Assembly: GCA_022376515.1 (NCBI GenBank)
Contig: WTXI01000018.1
Coordinates: 248,001-312,000 of the forward strand
Source: Lactifluus volemus
Taxonomy: Eukaryota; Basidiomycota; Agaricomycetes; Russulales; Russulaceae
Length of the DNA: 64,000 bases
Reading direction: 5' to 3'
Shown: positions 1 to 12,900 of the stretch, one piece after another
How the letters are laid out: each line of letters starts with the position of its first letter
Numbering within the stretch: the stretch's first letter is position 1
Program-made: the position numbers and the translations under genes
The notes under the pieces: generated by a model
Database searches by the model: none
Told to the model about the DNA's origin: nothing
Seen by the model: only the letters and a program-made list of their open reading frames with translations

Positions 1-1160
1 CTGCTTTTCAGGTCGTAGATTCGGGTAGTTCATTACTCAGTTTAGTACGCGTTTATGTCACCCTTTTTCGCGTCATGAATTCGAGTACAGTAGTTCGTTA
101 CTGTATTTCGTCTAGTACGTGTTTATGTCGCCTGTTTTTTGGGTCATGGAACCAGGTACAGTATTACTGTACTGTGTTCATTGTTTCGTCTAGTACGGAT
201 CTATTTCACCCAGAAATCGGGATCTACTTAGAACTCATTCAAAGTTTCAAACCGAGTTAGTTGAACCCGGAGTCTAATTTTCAGGGTGTGCTGAACCCGT
301 TCTGGGAGTGCATAGCGTACCAAGCGACAAAAATCCGGGAGTCAACTCCCAGCAGTGGTAGACCGACACTTCAACCTTACTGACACCACCGAGTGCTACA
401 CCTGACTTCGGAGGTGCTACTAGTAGTCCGTCTCAACTGCGACATATCTACTGGGGACCGATAGCGTCATAGCGCTAGATTTTCGAGTCTTGCTCATGAT
501 TTGGGATTATCGGTAAGAGATTCTTTCCAGTGCGAAATGGGCCATCAAGAAAATCGTAATGTGACTAGCCTCACCCAGCCATTCCTAGTACTAATATAGT
601 TTCCATTCATGCTAGCGAGAAGTAGCAGAGCCAATGCTGCGCCGACCGTGTGCTTGAATTTGTAAGATTCTGTGATCACATGGTCTGTGCTTTCTGGGAA
701 GAGCTTCGGCGCACATGCTCTCCGGTCTGAGAGAGATCTGAAGAGATCCGGCTAGGCTCCAGTCGGTGATTGGGTCGTGTAGGATGGGGACCATACTGTA
801 TAGAACGGCTCGCCGCTGCGCCGCAGGGCGGTATGTGGCGCACGGATATGCCTAGCAACTGAGGCGATATAAAAGGAACTCGACTTTGGTGGTGTCTCCT
901 TGTATTTGGATTTACTTAACCCTGGGTTTCACATTTTGATCCGAAGCCAAGATTGGATGGTCTGCCAGAGATGATCGTATTCCTTTATCTATTTGCATGT
1001 TCATGCGTTAACATTCCAAAGAAGCATGGTCTGTAAGCCTTGTTTGATCGACTAGCCATGTCAATCGGGTGACATCCACGTCTGGAATTCATATGTGGCG
1101 CACTGATGACGATATCTTTACTTTCAGCTTCGATAGGAATGCAACTCAAGAACTCAACTG
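1..1160. repeat. Gene-poor left flank with three imperfect tandem repeats
   Basis: No convincing coding frame is seen here. Near 24-210 a segment recurs three times with spacings of about 70 and 78 bp. The clearest core is tagtacgcgtttatgtcacc at about 43-62, with close variants at about 113-132 and 191-210. The last 120 bp form the left host flank of the transposon that follows, so this stretch was once contiguous with position 8650 onward. The repeat is read directly; its origin is unknown. Confidence 0.45.
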
Positions 1161-1165
1161 TTGAA

Positions 1166-1182
1166 CCCCAGTGAGAAGTGGA
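1166..1182 (+). repeat. Left terminal inverted repeat of the transposon
   Basis: 17 bp, CCCCAGTGAGAAGTGGA, matches the complement of 8628-8644 exactly. Similarity stops beyond the seventeenth base. It is preceded immediately by the TTGAA target duplication. Confidence 0.9.
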
Positions 1183-1643
1183 ATGTAGTAATCCGGAGTA
1201 AACCGCAAAAAATTGAACCAATCAATTTAATTCAAAAATCCGAACAATAGCCATTTTAATTCAATGGAAATTTTAAGGCATTATAATTATTCTGAATCGA
1301 ATTGAATACCAGATCAGATCGGAACGAATTCGCTTGAATCATATCGAATCCATTTCGTTACGCGAGCTTGAATTGAATTGAATCAAATCGAATTAATTTT
1401 GTTACGCGACTTTGAATTGAATTGAATTGAATCGACTATCTATTTACAATACAATAATAATCGATTAAGATCAAAATTGTTCAATTTTATGACGCCCTTG
1501 ATCGAATCCAATTGAATCTAATAGATATCGATCTAAAGCACACTGTTCGCAAATGAAGTAACTTGAAATCGTGAACGCGAGCGAGCTATGAGTGTCCCGT
1601 CAGTCTCATATGGCGGAGGAAGATCGTATTGTGCATACCTTTG

Positions 1644-4600
1644 TTATTTCTTGTTCGATTTGACCTTCTTGGCCTCTTGTTCTGTTTGTTTATAGCGCTG
1701 TCATACATATGCACATTAGTATCGCGTGTGCAAGAGGGGCGATAAGAATAATATCACTCACTTCAACGGTTTGCGTGTCGAGATCGTTCCATACGGTGGC
1801 GAATTCTTCCCTTGTGGTATGGGGGTGTTCCTTCATGTAATCGATCGCGAATAAATTGCTGTGTGTGTGACCGTAAACATGACATGAGTCTGGTGGTCCA
1901 GTGATAGACAAACTTACCGCGCAGATAACGAGTTGTTCGGGCGCATTCGGATTGCCTTCTTTTGGCCGTTGTCGGGCTGTGGTATTGCTGCCATCGCTGT
2001 GCCATTTGGCGTCTCTGGTGTTGTCGCAGATCCGGGATTGTCAGTTCTGCATGATGGGATGGAAGCGTCTAGGGATGGTGCGTATTGCGTGAGTGCTAGT
2101 CTCGCGAGGCAACATGTAATAAAGGCACCTTCTGTCCCCGTAGCTGTAGCCGCTGCAGGGACATCACGGACACCTCCTGTATCCGAGAGCGTTGGAGCCA
2201 CAACGGGAGGCCTATTTGTTGAATCGCGCCGGGTGACGGACGAGCTGGACGGGCTGCGTGAATGAGGGAATTTAGGGAGATATGTGACACATACAGAGGA
2301 TGGCGGATGGTAATGTACTTCCGATACCATGTTAGTGCTGCAATAGTGCACAGGTGCAGATAGAACTTACGAGTGGGCGAGGCCTAGGAATCTCGGTCGC
2401 GGGAGTAGGGAGCGGTGAAGCCGGTGGAGGTGGTGAAGCCGGTGGAGGCGGTGAAGCCGGTGGAGGTGGTGAAGCCGGTGGAGGTGGTGAAGCCGGTGGT
2501 GGCGGTGAAGGTGGGGCTACACAGGTATGAGGTGCACATATCTGAATCGGGAGGGAGTGGAGAAACGCACTGGGAGGACAAATTATCGGACTCTCGGGGG
2601 GACCTGTATCGCCCGGGGGGGAACTTGTATCCGCTGGAACGCATCAGTCATGAGATGTACATTGTGGATAGATTATTTACCTTTCGATTTCTTGCTTGCC
2701 TCCGGAGTTGGTGAAGTGTCTGCGGGTCGCTTCGGTGGGCGCGAGGAGTTTTGTTCCAGCAATAAAGCCTCTTCGCGTTTTATGCCATTCAAGTGGTTGT
2801 CGTACCAATGAGAGTACCCGAGCGTCGAGATGGTTTTAGACTTATATCTGCCTTGGCACAACCGGAGGAAGGGGAATTCTGATTCCATATCGTGATAAAA
2901 CTGTAATTGTGCTTTCGCGGGCACGCGCGTCCACGTAGATCCGGGCTTCCCATTATATTCTTCGAAGAGAAGGCCCCAGAGTAGGCGGGAATGACGGCGA
3001 ATCTCATCTGCCATTTTTCCGTCCACCATGATTCCTGATTCATCCTCGATGAACCACAACGTAACATTTTCCCCCTTACTGGCACGTTGTTTGCCACGCG
3101 GCCCTGCTTTGTAGGTGGGATCGTCTCTGCGTCGGTTGTGCTCTTTGGTGTATTCCTCCTGATACCAGTACCTTACTTTCGGGTAATCCTTCCTTTGCAA
3201 CGACGGTAGTGGGGCCTGTGCAGGTGCATTGCCTTGAGTTTCCACACTCCGGGTGGAATGCACGAACCCTCCTTGGCGCAAAGCCTCCAAGAGGTTGTCA
3301 TACAATTTTCTGGTGTGTACAGCGGTGTAAGTTTGTATATGCATATGAGAGAGCACTTACTCTGCTTTCACTGCGCGGGAATCACTGTCTTTAAGCCTCG
3401 CACACATATGGAGGTATGCGGGGTTTCCTACGCTCATAAGTTCGTCATGGGTGGCAGACGCGAGTACACTCGAGTCGTCGTGTGCCCTTGGTATGAACGG
3501 AGATCCCTGTACGCATATAACAGCGTTTGTCAGTATATGCACGTTATATATCGCCACTTACCAGGGAAAATGTATCTTGTGTATCATCTAGACGCGATGT
3601 GTGCATTGATGAACCACTGCAGAGTGGGGGAGTAGAAAGCGAAGAGCTCAAAGAACGCTCAGTGAGAGGGTGGCTGGGATCAAGAGAATCACATTGACGG
3701 GTTCTGTAGAGGTCGTCCATGGGGGGGGTAAGAAACAGTGGGGATGCAAAGACGTGGGGTGTGCATTTTTTCACTCGAGATGGATTCCATTTACCAATTT
3801 GGAACGATGTGTGTGTGGGGTAGCTTATCTAGCCGATAGATTTAATTTAATTTCATTTAACTACTATTGCACAATTGACGCATTGCTAAAGTATGCAGTG
3901 GACAGAAAAGATGGAAGGCGCGGCAATTTAGTGGGGAAGACGTGACGACGTACACTACTTTTCATACCCTATGTCCTGGTACAAACTATCTGAAGTCCGC
4001 TGGTGTCAGTATGTGCGGATCGTAGATTAGCAATAGTCAAACCTATATCAGGATCCGATGAAGGGAACATCAGATCCATTTTTTTGGCGACCCTGTCCAT
4101 TGCCTCCCTCGCGCCCTCTTCTCGAGCCTCTTGCACTATCTGTTCAACGGTTTGTCCCGTATAATAATCTTGGACAGGTCGATTGTGGCCGGGAGAAGTG
4201 TGCGATCGCTTGATTTGTGTGGGGGGGGGGCGTGTGCTGTGTCGGGCAAATGTCTTGTGCACAGCGTAGGATGTACAATACTCGAGAAATGACTGGCGCA
4301 CTGGGTGGGAAGTGTGGCATTCGGAAAATGACCTGCGCACAGCATAGGATGTACAATGCTCGGGAAATGGCCCGCGCACTGAGTGGGAAGTGTGGTATCG
4401 TTGGCGCACAGCACAGGATGTACAAAGCTTGGGAAATGGCCCGCGCACTGAGTGGGAAGTGTGGCATGGTTGGCGCACGGAGTGGGAGATCCAATGCTCG
4501 GGAAATGGCCCGCGCACTGAGTGGCAAGTGTGCTGCGGGCTGGGAAGTGTCGGTGAGACCTGGAAAGATCCGTTTGTATTGCCTTCTCTTTGCGCAATGA

Positions 4601-4840
4601 AATGGGCTCTGTGTGCGCATGTGGGAGGGTCAGTGGAAATGGAGTTGGGCGCCGAACGGGACTTTCTGCGTTGGGCGACGACCGTGGTTGTGTTTCTGAG
4701 ATATCTATGATTTCCGAGGCTGCTTTTCGCTTCTTGCTGCCATCAATAAGATTCGACGAGGCTGTGCATGCGTCGAATATATGCACACTCCTTTCTTGGT
4801 CAATGCGAACTTTTTTAGAAGGGGGATTGGTGGCTGGCAT
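1644..4840 (-). CDS. Transposon accessory protein, multi-exon, unknown function
   Basis: Coding-like exons run from an ATG at 4840 to a possible stop at 1644, but not every junction is certain. The N-terminal part (4840-4140) is Ser/Thr/Pro rich and includes a minisatellite encoding repeated Cys/His-Pro segments. A helical stretch with a YTGQTVEQIVQEA motif follows near 4140. The best-conserved exon (3327 to about 2675) contains a tryptophan-rich block with GENVTLWFIEDESGIMVDG. I recall similar blocks in unnamed proteins next to Agaricomycete Plavaka transposases. Clear introns are 3307-3358 or so (GTAAGT to CCAG) and one near 3495-3560. A 10-nt G run at 4221-4230 sits where the frame changes, so a frameshift or another intron is possible there. 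No function can be assigned; a role in transposition is inferred from position only. Confidence 0.5.
2414..2510. repeat. 18-bp minisatellite within the accessory gene
   Basis: Five near-perfect units of ggtgaagccggtggaggt are arranged head to tail from 2414, followed by a partial unit. Read on the minus strand it encodes either a proline-rich (PPPPAS) or a TGFTTS repeat, depending on frame. Confidence 0.85.
4257..4530. repeat. Minisatellite of about 60 bp units
   Basis: Segments containing gaaatggcccgcgcactgag recur with variants such as gaaatgactggcgcactggg at about 4287, 4365, 4433 and 4501. They are separated by cagcataggatgtacaa-type spacers. On the minus strand this gives repeated Cys-Ala-Gly-His-Phe-Pro peptides in the accessory protein. 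Confidence 0.8.
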
Positions 4841-5022
4841 CAGTGCGAATGAAACAAGTGAATATATGCGTGTATATGTGTTTTGATATGAATATATACA
4901 CTTCCGCGTGATTTCAGAGGCGTTCTATGCAGAATTCCATCAAATCTCACGTGCACACGTTATCTGCATATGTGAATTTCGTACTAAGTCGCGATACATG
5001 TAGTACACTATGCACAATATGG

Positions 5023-8000
5023 CTACGATTCTTCGATGGCCTCCTGACTGTCTCCCATAACCAATACGTCCAAACCAGGTTTTTCGACCACGAAAAACCG
5101 CCCGCAAGAATCTCCTTCACTTGGCGTCATAGGTATCATAGCCACCACAGATGTAATCGCATGGACCTCGATAACGCGAAGATTAGATGTCCCTTGATAT
5201 GTGCACACGTACAAAGCACCGTGCGATATACTGAGCAGATGTTCGTCTGGCTCAGACCATACAGACACGAGTGCATATGTACGCTCGGGTCCCGGCAAGT
5301 GTCCGCTTTGAAAGTAGAACTGTACCTCTGCAAAACGAGATAGTTCGCCAGATAAGATCTAAATGCAATCGTTAGTGAGATCTGTACTATCTTGAATGAG
5401 ATGCACATCACCTTCACATTTCGAGAACGTCGTACTGTTTGATCCTCTCGTGGTACCCTTTCTCTGTCTTTCCACAAGGAACGAGAGATCTGCTTGTTTG
5501 GTAGGCGAAGTCTTGCCCATCGCCTGTATCTTGGGGCCCAGTTACTAGCGAGAGATCCTGTCTGCGAGATAACGAAATCACGAAGTGCATCGGCCTCGGC
5601 ACCACTAAGTACAACCGCGATCTTGTCTTTCCCCCCGAGGAGAATATATCCATCCTCTGTGTCGTCTATTTTGATTGCACCACCGGGCAATTTTGCAGTA
5701 GTGCCGTCCAACCCTGGATAGCTTGCTATAAGTGCGTTGACCTGACTGCGCCTAAGTCCACGGTTCGAAATGTTGGCAAAAGGATCGGAAGGTTGCTTGA
5801 CTTCCTCACCAAGACTCCCGATCGTGCGCTCAAGTGTCCACTGTTGGATATACACTCCAGGTCCAATGCGCGCAGTCTCTTGTGCGAGATGAGCCATTGC
5901 ATGGACACTCTGGCGTACAAAATGTAACCTTGAGGGAAGTCGACAGTAGTACATAGTCTCAAATTCCTCGACAAACTCGAGGAGGAGTATATGCGCGACA
6001 GTGAGTTGATCTGATTTGATGCGCCGCTGGTGGAGGATCCGCACACCCTGTACGAGCTTGCAGAAGTGTTCCCAGAACGCCCGAGGCACCAGATCAATGA
6101 GAAGCCCTGGCCCCAGTCCAAACACGTACGTCAAGAATTCCCAAGCCTTGTACCCGCTCGAGATCTTCTCAGCGGGATTGCGGGGAGGTCGATCAAACGA
6201 ATCGGGGAGAAATTCCCTACACAATGCGACTTCATTTCCATGTTTCCGCCAGACATCGCCGGTGAGGCACATCCATGGCCACTCTGATCGTGAATCGTCC
6301 TTGTCACAATCAATAGTGCCGCGCCAAAGCCCAAGCAGTAGATCAGGAAGATTGAGAGAGATCAAGTGCATTATGTCGATCGCGAAGCATCGAGGGGGAG
6401 CCAGTGAACGACGAGGAGACAGCCCACTGAAGATGCTTGGCTTGCATATGCCTGTCTCTCGGCGCTCCTGTTTGTAGTGTGTGTCATTCCGACTAAGCAT
6501 TAATCTACGCAAACCCTGATCGTACAAAGCAGGGGACTGTTCCTCCAGCTTATACACATCGATGTCGTCGTGATCACAGCCAGAGACGCCGTAGTCCAGT
6601 GGCTTTAGCATTGCTGGATAGTAATGTGGCCCGTTTTCCTTATGCCTTCCCCTGAGACCGCAGTAAAGACGGCACCCAAGTGCGCCATGATGCCCGACTT
6701 GTCCATTTAGTTGTGAAAGACCGGGTCCATCCGCCATACCCAGATAGAAGTACGGAAATGATGTAAATACGCGATCTAATTCAGCATCCCATATTCGGAG
6801 GCCATCGCGCTGAAGTGCAGCCAGGTGGTGCAACCCAGGAAACAAGAACGAATCGAGATTCTTGGGCTTGCTAGGACCGGGGATAAACCCCCCCGGAAGC
6901 ACGTATCTCTTCTTGTATCGCAGATCCGGAGGGAGATCGAGCAAGATCCAGATGTATATCCAACAATCGGATTGTTTGTGCTGGTACAGCTGTGCACCGT
7001 CGACAGACATCATGATCACTGTATCGTCTGGCTTGATGTCCCCACTGAGGACGGCGTTGAAGAATTCGCGTGCACAATAAACGTCGTTGTATTCATCGAC
7101 AGAAATTTCCGGAGACAGGGGATCGATGAGATCTTCCATCACTCGTCGACGATGGCCCATGTTACGTGCGCCCTCTACGCTCCTCCACTGCGCCTGGATC
7201 TGCGGTCCGATGGGGATCGTAAGGAATTGCTTTCGTGGACGTGAAGTCTGACTTTCATAACGTGCTTCTCCACACACGGGGCAGACAGTGTTGTCGCGGA
7301 ATGGGCCAGTGAATGCGACACACGACCTAGGACACATGTCGGTCATCATAGGCTCAATGCCCGTGAAATCCTGAATGCGTTGCTTGATCTGCCACTGCGA
7401 AAGCAGTGCTACGCCCGGAGAGTGCTCCCTGATCGCATCAATCGTATCTGAGTAAATGGCCTCGGAACCACTCGTCACGGCCAAGAACAGCCTAAGACAC
7501 AGCCGCAAGTCCTTGTCCGACAGATCTAATAAGAAAGCCTCTGGATTGCGAAGTCGCTGACGAACACCCTCTGAGAGCGGGTCTCGATCCAATGTCGCGG
7601 CACGCAGCTCATCGACGAACTTCTTGGCATCTCGAAGCGCAGCGACAGTGGGTACGATTAAATCGGGGTCAAGCTGCCCAGGTACATCATCGGGGATAGC
7701 ATCCGGGCCAAGAGGAGGATCGCCCTCCAAAGCAGCAGATCGAGGCACCGATTGCGCATCGCCAGTTTGGATAAATGGTGTCTCCTCATCAGACCAGCGA
7801 TCCTGATCCTGCGCGCAATCAAATCCGGCCTCTGATTGAGTAGCAAGCCTTTGCGACGTGCTTCCTAAGTCCTAAGCAAGTGTATAATCAGTACAATCTT
7901 ATCGCATTTATTTTGATCTCATAATACCGTATCTCCAACATGTGCACCCCCTGATACCGACTTGTCGCCTAGCGGATCTACACTCGAGGTTGCTTGTGTA

Positions 8001-8227
8001 GAATTGTCCAAACGTTCACTATCTCCCAAGCGCCTCGGTTTCTTTCGCACAGGAGGTGGTTGTCCGGATAATGCAGAAAAGCGATCGCTATGTTGAGCGC
8101 GATAATCGGCCTCTCGGAATTTTCTGTGATCGTGGAAAGTTGTTCGAGATACAACCTTTTTCACTTTACACAATCTCGAGCAAGAGCAATACAGTTTACG
8201 ATCGTTTGATGTGCTTGACGTAGACAT
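5023..8227 (-). CDS. Plavaka-type transposase (Tnp2 family)
   Basis: Three exons splice in phase: 8227-7928, 7871-5412 and 5358-5023 (introns of 56 and 53 nt, GT-AG), giving 1031 residues. The N-terminus has a CSCSRLCKVKK cysteine motif typical of these proteins. The body contains the Tnp2 blocks: SVDGAQLYQHKQSDCWIYIW with an acidic residue, GGFIPGPSKPKNLDSFLFP, MADGPGLSQLNGQVGH, and GCRLYCGLRGRHK. Exon 3 carries the family's usual end (FYFQSGHL..., RFFVVEKPGLDV). It should bind the terminal repeats and cut and paste the element in the nucleus. No premature stop or frameshift is visible, so the copy may be autonomous. Family identity is firm; catalytic residues are not mapped here. Confidence 0.88.
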
Positions 8228-8627
8228 GGCGAATAAATGCGATTAGATTATACTACTACTACTATTTGAATCTTGCTGTGTCCGCATATGCGTGACTTTC
8301 CATGTGATTATACCCACTGTCCATGTGACCGGACAGTGCCTGGGTCAGCGAGTACTCGATGCAGCGTTATCGCGTGTTCAGTAAACTAGATAAACAGTGC
8401 GTGATTCGTTTTATTCGATTCTAATCAGTTGCTTTCGATCGAATAATAAATCTCATGACGCGATCATTTCTATTCAATTGAATTCGGGTAGCGACTGAAT
8501 GTGATCGAGCGCTATTCAAATTTTATCAATTCAATCGAATTAATATTATTGTTATCATTTTATATCAATTCACATCAATGGTATTCATGTCATTCAATTT
8601 TATTCGATCGGATCATATTTAATTCTA

Positions 8628-8644
8628 TCCACTTCTCACTGGGG
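8628..8644 (-). repeat. Right terminal inverted repeat of the transposon
   Basis: Exact inverted match to 1166-1182. It is followed directly by TTGAA at 8645-8649, the second copy of the 5-bp target duplication. Confidence 0.9.
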
Positions 8645-8701
8645 TTGAACAAACATATCCGTCGTCTCTTTCCTTCAAACGCATCCTCTTCTCCTAGCAC
8701 G

Positions 8702-9535
8702 ATGGGAAAATCAGACTCGGAAGTTATAGCGCTCTTCAACGAGCAGGTCAATATGACAGCAGAAGAGCTTGAAGCGTGGCTCGACGATCCACAGAGTCGC
8801 AAGGCGGGCACGGGCGTCGGCATTGAGAGCGGGCACCGTATCGTGGAGATTCTGCGCAAGAACCCAGGCAAAATGCCGGATGGGTATGATGAGGTGCGTA
8901 CTGGAGTGATGCAAACTCAGATGTACAACTGACTTGAGTGGGTATTCCTGAGCAGGAAGATATAACGCATATGCGGAAAGTGGTCAGGTAAGCTCCCCAG
9001 TGGAGGAGGTTGTTCTGTGCCCCGGCATGAAAAAAGGCTTAGTTAGTTATGGTCATTTTCAGCTACAATAGTCGCCATTTGGCCCAGGAGGATCACTTGA
9101 AGGAGACAAAGACGATCGAAGAGCTCGAGAAGGCCAAGAGTACTATCAGGCAAGTCGCTTCTGCTCCGTACTATCTAATCCTGAAAGACACACGCAACTA
9201 ATGCTGCTAGTTTAGTCTCAAGAATTGGGGCCATGTACGTACATCATCGTCTAGTACTAACATCCGCGTTTTTTTTTTGCGCTTTAGGTCTGGAAAGAGG
9301 ATGCTGAGTCATTCTCATTTTGCAGGACCCTGTAAAAGTCAAGCTCGAACGGGACGCCAAAAGTGCCTCTGATGATAATCGTGGCGCAGATGATCAATGT
9401 GCGCAAGATGGACCCGAAGCAAGCGAAGAAGATGCAGATGGACTCGGTGAGATTGATACCAGCCTGAGAGTCGGCGGAATGGAAACCGAATCGGTCGAGG
9501 ATGATGCGTTGGAGGTAACTTACTACGAAACGTAA
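8702..9535 (+). CDS. DUF3140-like small protein
   Basis: Exons 8702-8893, 8956-8987, 9063-9149, 9216-9234 and 9326-9535 join in phase. The reading gives an N-terminal NMTAEELEAWL helix, a GHRIVEILRKNP stretch, HMRKVVSYNSRHLAQE and SLKNWGH, in the order found in fungal DUF3140 proteins (often described as DNA-binding, function unproven). The C-terminal 70 residues are acidic and specific to this lineage. Intron 3 uses a GC donor (GCAAGT). An alternative last intron (9515-9556) would extend the protein to a stop at 9667. The transposon TIR ends at 8644, so at most about 57 bp separate it from the ATG. The native promoter has been displaced. Confidence 0.75.
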
Positions 9536-9667
9536 GCGTAGCCCGAGCAATTGCAGCCGCGACGGATCGTAACGGCGAGAATACGGGATGAGAATTCGTC
9601 GAGAGTGGAGTGGAACATGAGGTTGCATACAAAGAAGGGAGATTCCGAGTCGAGCCTGGATGACTAG

Positions 9668-9962
9668 ACAACATTGATACGAAGAGCGCAAACCTAGTAA
9701 ATATCACGCCAGGTCCTGTACTAGCCGTCTGCAGCATAGAGGTGATAGCATCGAATGTATTCGTTTGACAAACTACCAACACTATCAGGTCTCTTGAGGC
9801 CAAAGCCATCCATGAAATCGAACATCCTCGCAACACCACATAAAGAAAGCACAACACCCCCAAAAGCCCCAAAAAATAAGATAGACGAAATAAACAGGTA
9901 GAGAAGGAGGAGCAAGAAAAATCCGTCTACGGAAACCCAACAAGAAGGGTGTGTGAGAGTTA
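9668..9962. other. Convergent intergenic spacer
   Basis: Lies between the 3' ends of the DUF3140-like gene and the Lam-type gene. I see no coding or structural element in it. Confidence 0.5.
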
Positions 9963-12900
9963 CTAGTCTAGCTCTGCTAAACTCTTTCGGATAAGCCGTA
10001 CGCGCTCTTCAACTGCGTCCAGCGACTTGCCGAGCTCTCCAACTTCGTCTCGCCAACTTTCGGGTAAACGCACGCTCTGGTGGTGTACCTGCGAACCAAC
10101 AGCGAGCGGTGACGGCGGCCCGCCTCCGGGTTGGCGACCTGCAGCGAGTTCTTCCCAGAGGGCCGTGACGATACCATGTACCGTCTTTTCCCGTTCCTCA
10201 TTCCTGCGCATCTCCTTGCGACGACCTGCCTCCTCCCGTCGCCCGACGAGCATGAGCGTCCAAAGGTTAGAGATGACCAAGAAGGTGATGACAAAGTAGA
10301 GGATCGTCGACGTCGACGACTGGTCCCATGCGTCACGGATGAGCTCGATCGCGACGGTGGTCGATTGTTGGCCGACAGAGATGGCTCCTTCGAGCGTATC
10401 GTAGGCCCACTGTAACCCGCGCTGGTTGCGTTCCTTCTCTCGCTCCTTGCGCGCCTCCTCCTCGCTCTGTGGGACCGGTGTCGTCGGCACGCTCGGCACA
10501 CTCGGACCCTGCACAGCGACGGCCACTGCGGCAGGGTCGAGCCCTGCCGGAATGAACTCAGCCTGGTGCTCCTGGGCGTAATCTCGCATCGCGCGCTCGA
10601 GTTCTCGTTGATATGACCTCTGACCCTCGATCGCGGATTTTTCGATGAACCCTGCCCGAGATGTGAGATCGGGTAAAACCCCCTCATGCGTGACATTGCG
10701 TGCCCACCTTTGATAAAACTCCGCCCTGTCCATTCCACCTGGGACGTCACGAGGACGCGGGAGGATGCGCTGCTGGCCCATGTAATGCATGTGCGTGACA
10801 TCACGCAGAACGCACCCCCGCTGGGCACGTCCGGCGTGCGCGTCGTTGTCACCATTGCAACATAGTCGTCAAAGTCACAGTGTTCCATCTCGTCATGGAT
10901 CTCACATTTGGCAGATTTAGGACCAATACCTCCGCCCAGCGGTCTGATATAAGACATATTGCGGAAAAGGCACCCCGGTTTATCGGGGCAAGGCGCCCAG
11001 TCAGCTATCTGGATGTCTGTATATATCACTAGCTATTCGCCGCAGTTGGGTAGATGGAAAGGCATTGACTTGCCTTCGAGCTTCTGGTTTACGCGCATAA
11101 AGTCTTTGAGGAACGCACTTGCGAATATCAAATTGTATATTCGCTCTGGCGTGCCAGGTAACACCGTGTCCAGGATGAGCTCAGTGAAGTGTTTGCCCTC
11201 TTTCCCACATGCGCAGTATGTCACCTTGTGTTCCGGTAGGACTATGGTCCCAACTGGCGTTGCAGGCGACCCGGACGTTGAGGGACTGCCGAGAGGCCGT
11301 GTCGTATCCAAACCCGGACGCCCTTTGGGGATGCTGTCGTCTTCAAAGAGTCCATCCTCTGGTCGTGCGAGGCGCCAAATATTATAAATCACATCGTAAG
11401 CGGTATCGCGCGCGAGGAAAGAGGCGAAGGTATATTTCGTAGTGCGCGTCGTGACCTGAATGGCATTAGGGATAACAAAGGCGGTCATTTTCTTCTCGAG
11501 TGAGACGATTTCGTAGATTGGCACGATGAGCTAAAATGGGATGAGCATGATGATGAATCGAACGTGATGCTACGCACGTCAGTAACCCAACCAAAGATAT
11601 TGGCATGGAAACAGATGTGGTTCTCCGAGATATATATGCGGCCTTGAACGAGGATCTCGCGCTGTAGGGCACAACCATAGTCTAAAAAATGCATAAGTAA
11701 TTTATGGCTGGCGAGACGGAGACGCCGGACACACCTTCAATCAAGTAGTCGCCCTCCGGAATCGTTCTAAACAGTTCATGGAAATCCGCATTCCGCTTAT
11801 TGCTTGCGACCGCAAAGCCAGTCACAGGAATGTCACCATCGTTGAGCTCTGCCAAGAGCTCATCGTCCTCCGAATCATCGCCCTCACCCTCTGCATCCTG
11901 GCCATCTGTGGATGACACAGAACCGGACTCGTGCTCCAGAGGCCGTGTTGAAAAATAGTCCTGGCGAGGACGCATCGTCTGCGGGGACAGCTGGAGGAAA
12001 TTCGAGTCGATGGATGACTGTGAGGCAGCTGCGTGGTGACCGGACAGTGCCGGTGATCGCTTGACCTTTGAGTTGCTGCGGCGTGGGGGAGAGACGGGTG
12101 GGGAGGGAGCAGCGGTGCCCGAGTTGGACGTTCCTCCGGAGCCAGACATTGATGATACGATCGCCGACGCGAGTCCCGTCGTCTTGCGCTTAGGAGATGC
12201 CTGTGGCGTGCTTGTCGAGCCGCGTCGCCATAGTCGCCGCTTGCGCCCACTTGCAGTCGAGGAGATGCTGATTGAGTCCGGATCACGGACAGGAGCGAGG
12301 AACTGTGATTCAGGCGGAAGGGCGGGGTTACTGGACGCGATGGTGAAAGCACGACCCTGGGGTGTAGACAAAGAGGACGTAGGAGAAGCCTGAAGCTCGG
12401 TAACTCCGGCAATAGAATCACCTGAGAACATTATGGGGTCTGTGCCATTTGCCATGCGAGGCTGGGTCTGGAAGTCTGCAGTAGGGTGTGTCTCGGTGCT
12501 CACGGTTGCCGCACGATGGGGCATCGTCTGGAGGGGAGCTGTCGGTATGGGTGGTTCTGTTTGATTCGTGCGGGGACGTGAGGACGAACGGGAGGAGACG
12601 ACGTTGCGTACGCGGTCGCGGAGGTTACCGGTGGATGAAGAAGGGGTCAAGGAACGTGTACTGCTTTTGACGCCCAACGTTTTAGAAGATGACGGCGTCG
12701 GGGTGGGCATATCGGCGTTCGTCTCTGACACCATTGACTGGTCGAGGTTGGTTAAAGAAGGGGGCCTTTTCCGGGGGCTGTGTTCCTGTTCGGTCTTTCG
12801 TGGTGCAACGGAGACGTCGGAATCAGTTTGAATGGAACTAGTGTGACTGCGTGGTGATGGAGGGATGACAGTAACGCTCGGCTCCGGACTGAGCGAGACG

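Larger units (their letters stand above)
1166..8644 (-). mobile_element. Complete Plavaka/Tnp2-type DNA transposon with TIRs and TSD
   Basis: The element is bounded by a perfect 17-bp terminal inverted repeat, CCCCAGTGAGAAGTGGA at 1166-1182 and its complement at 8628-8644. It is flanked on both sides by TTGAA (1161-1165 and 8645-8649), read as a 5-bp target-site duplication. Inside are a transposase gene (8227-5023) and an accessory gene (4840-1644), both on the minus strand. The outer few hundred bases at each end are rich in gaattgaatt-like, AT-rich subterminal sequence (about 1220-1530 and 8400-8640). The perfect TIRs, clean TSD and open transposase suggest a recent insertion. Assignment to the Plavaka group of CACTA-like (CMC) elements rests on the transposase. 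Confidence 0.9.
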
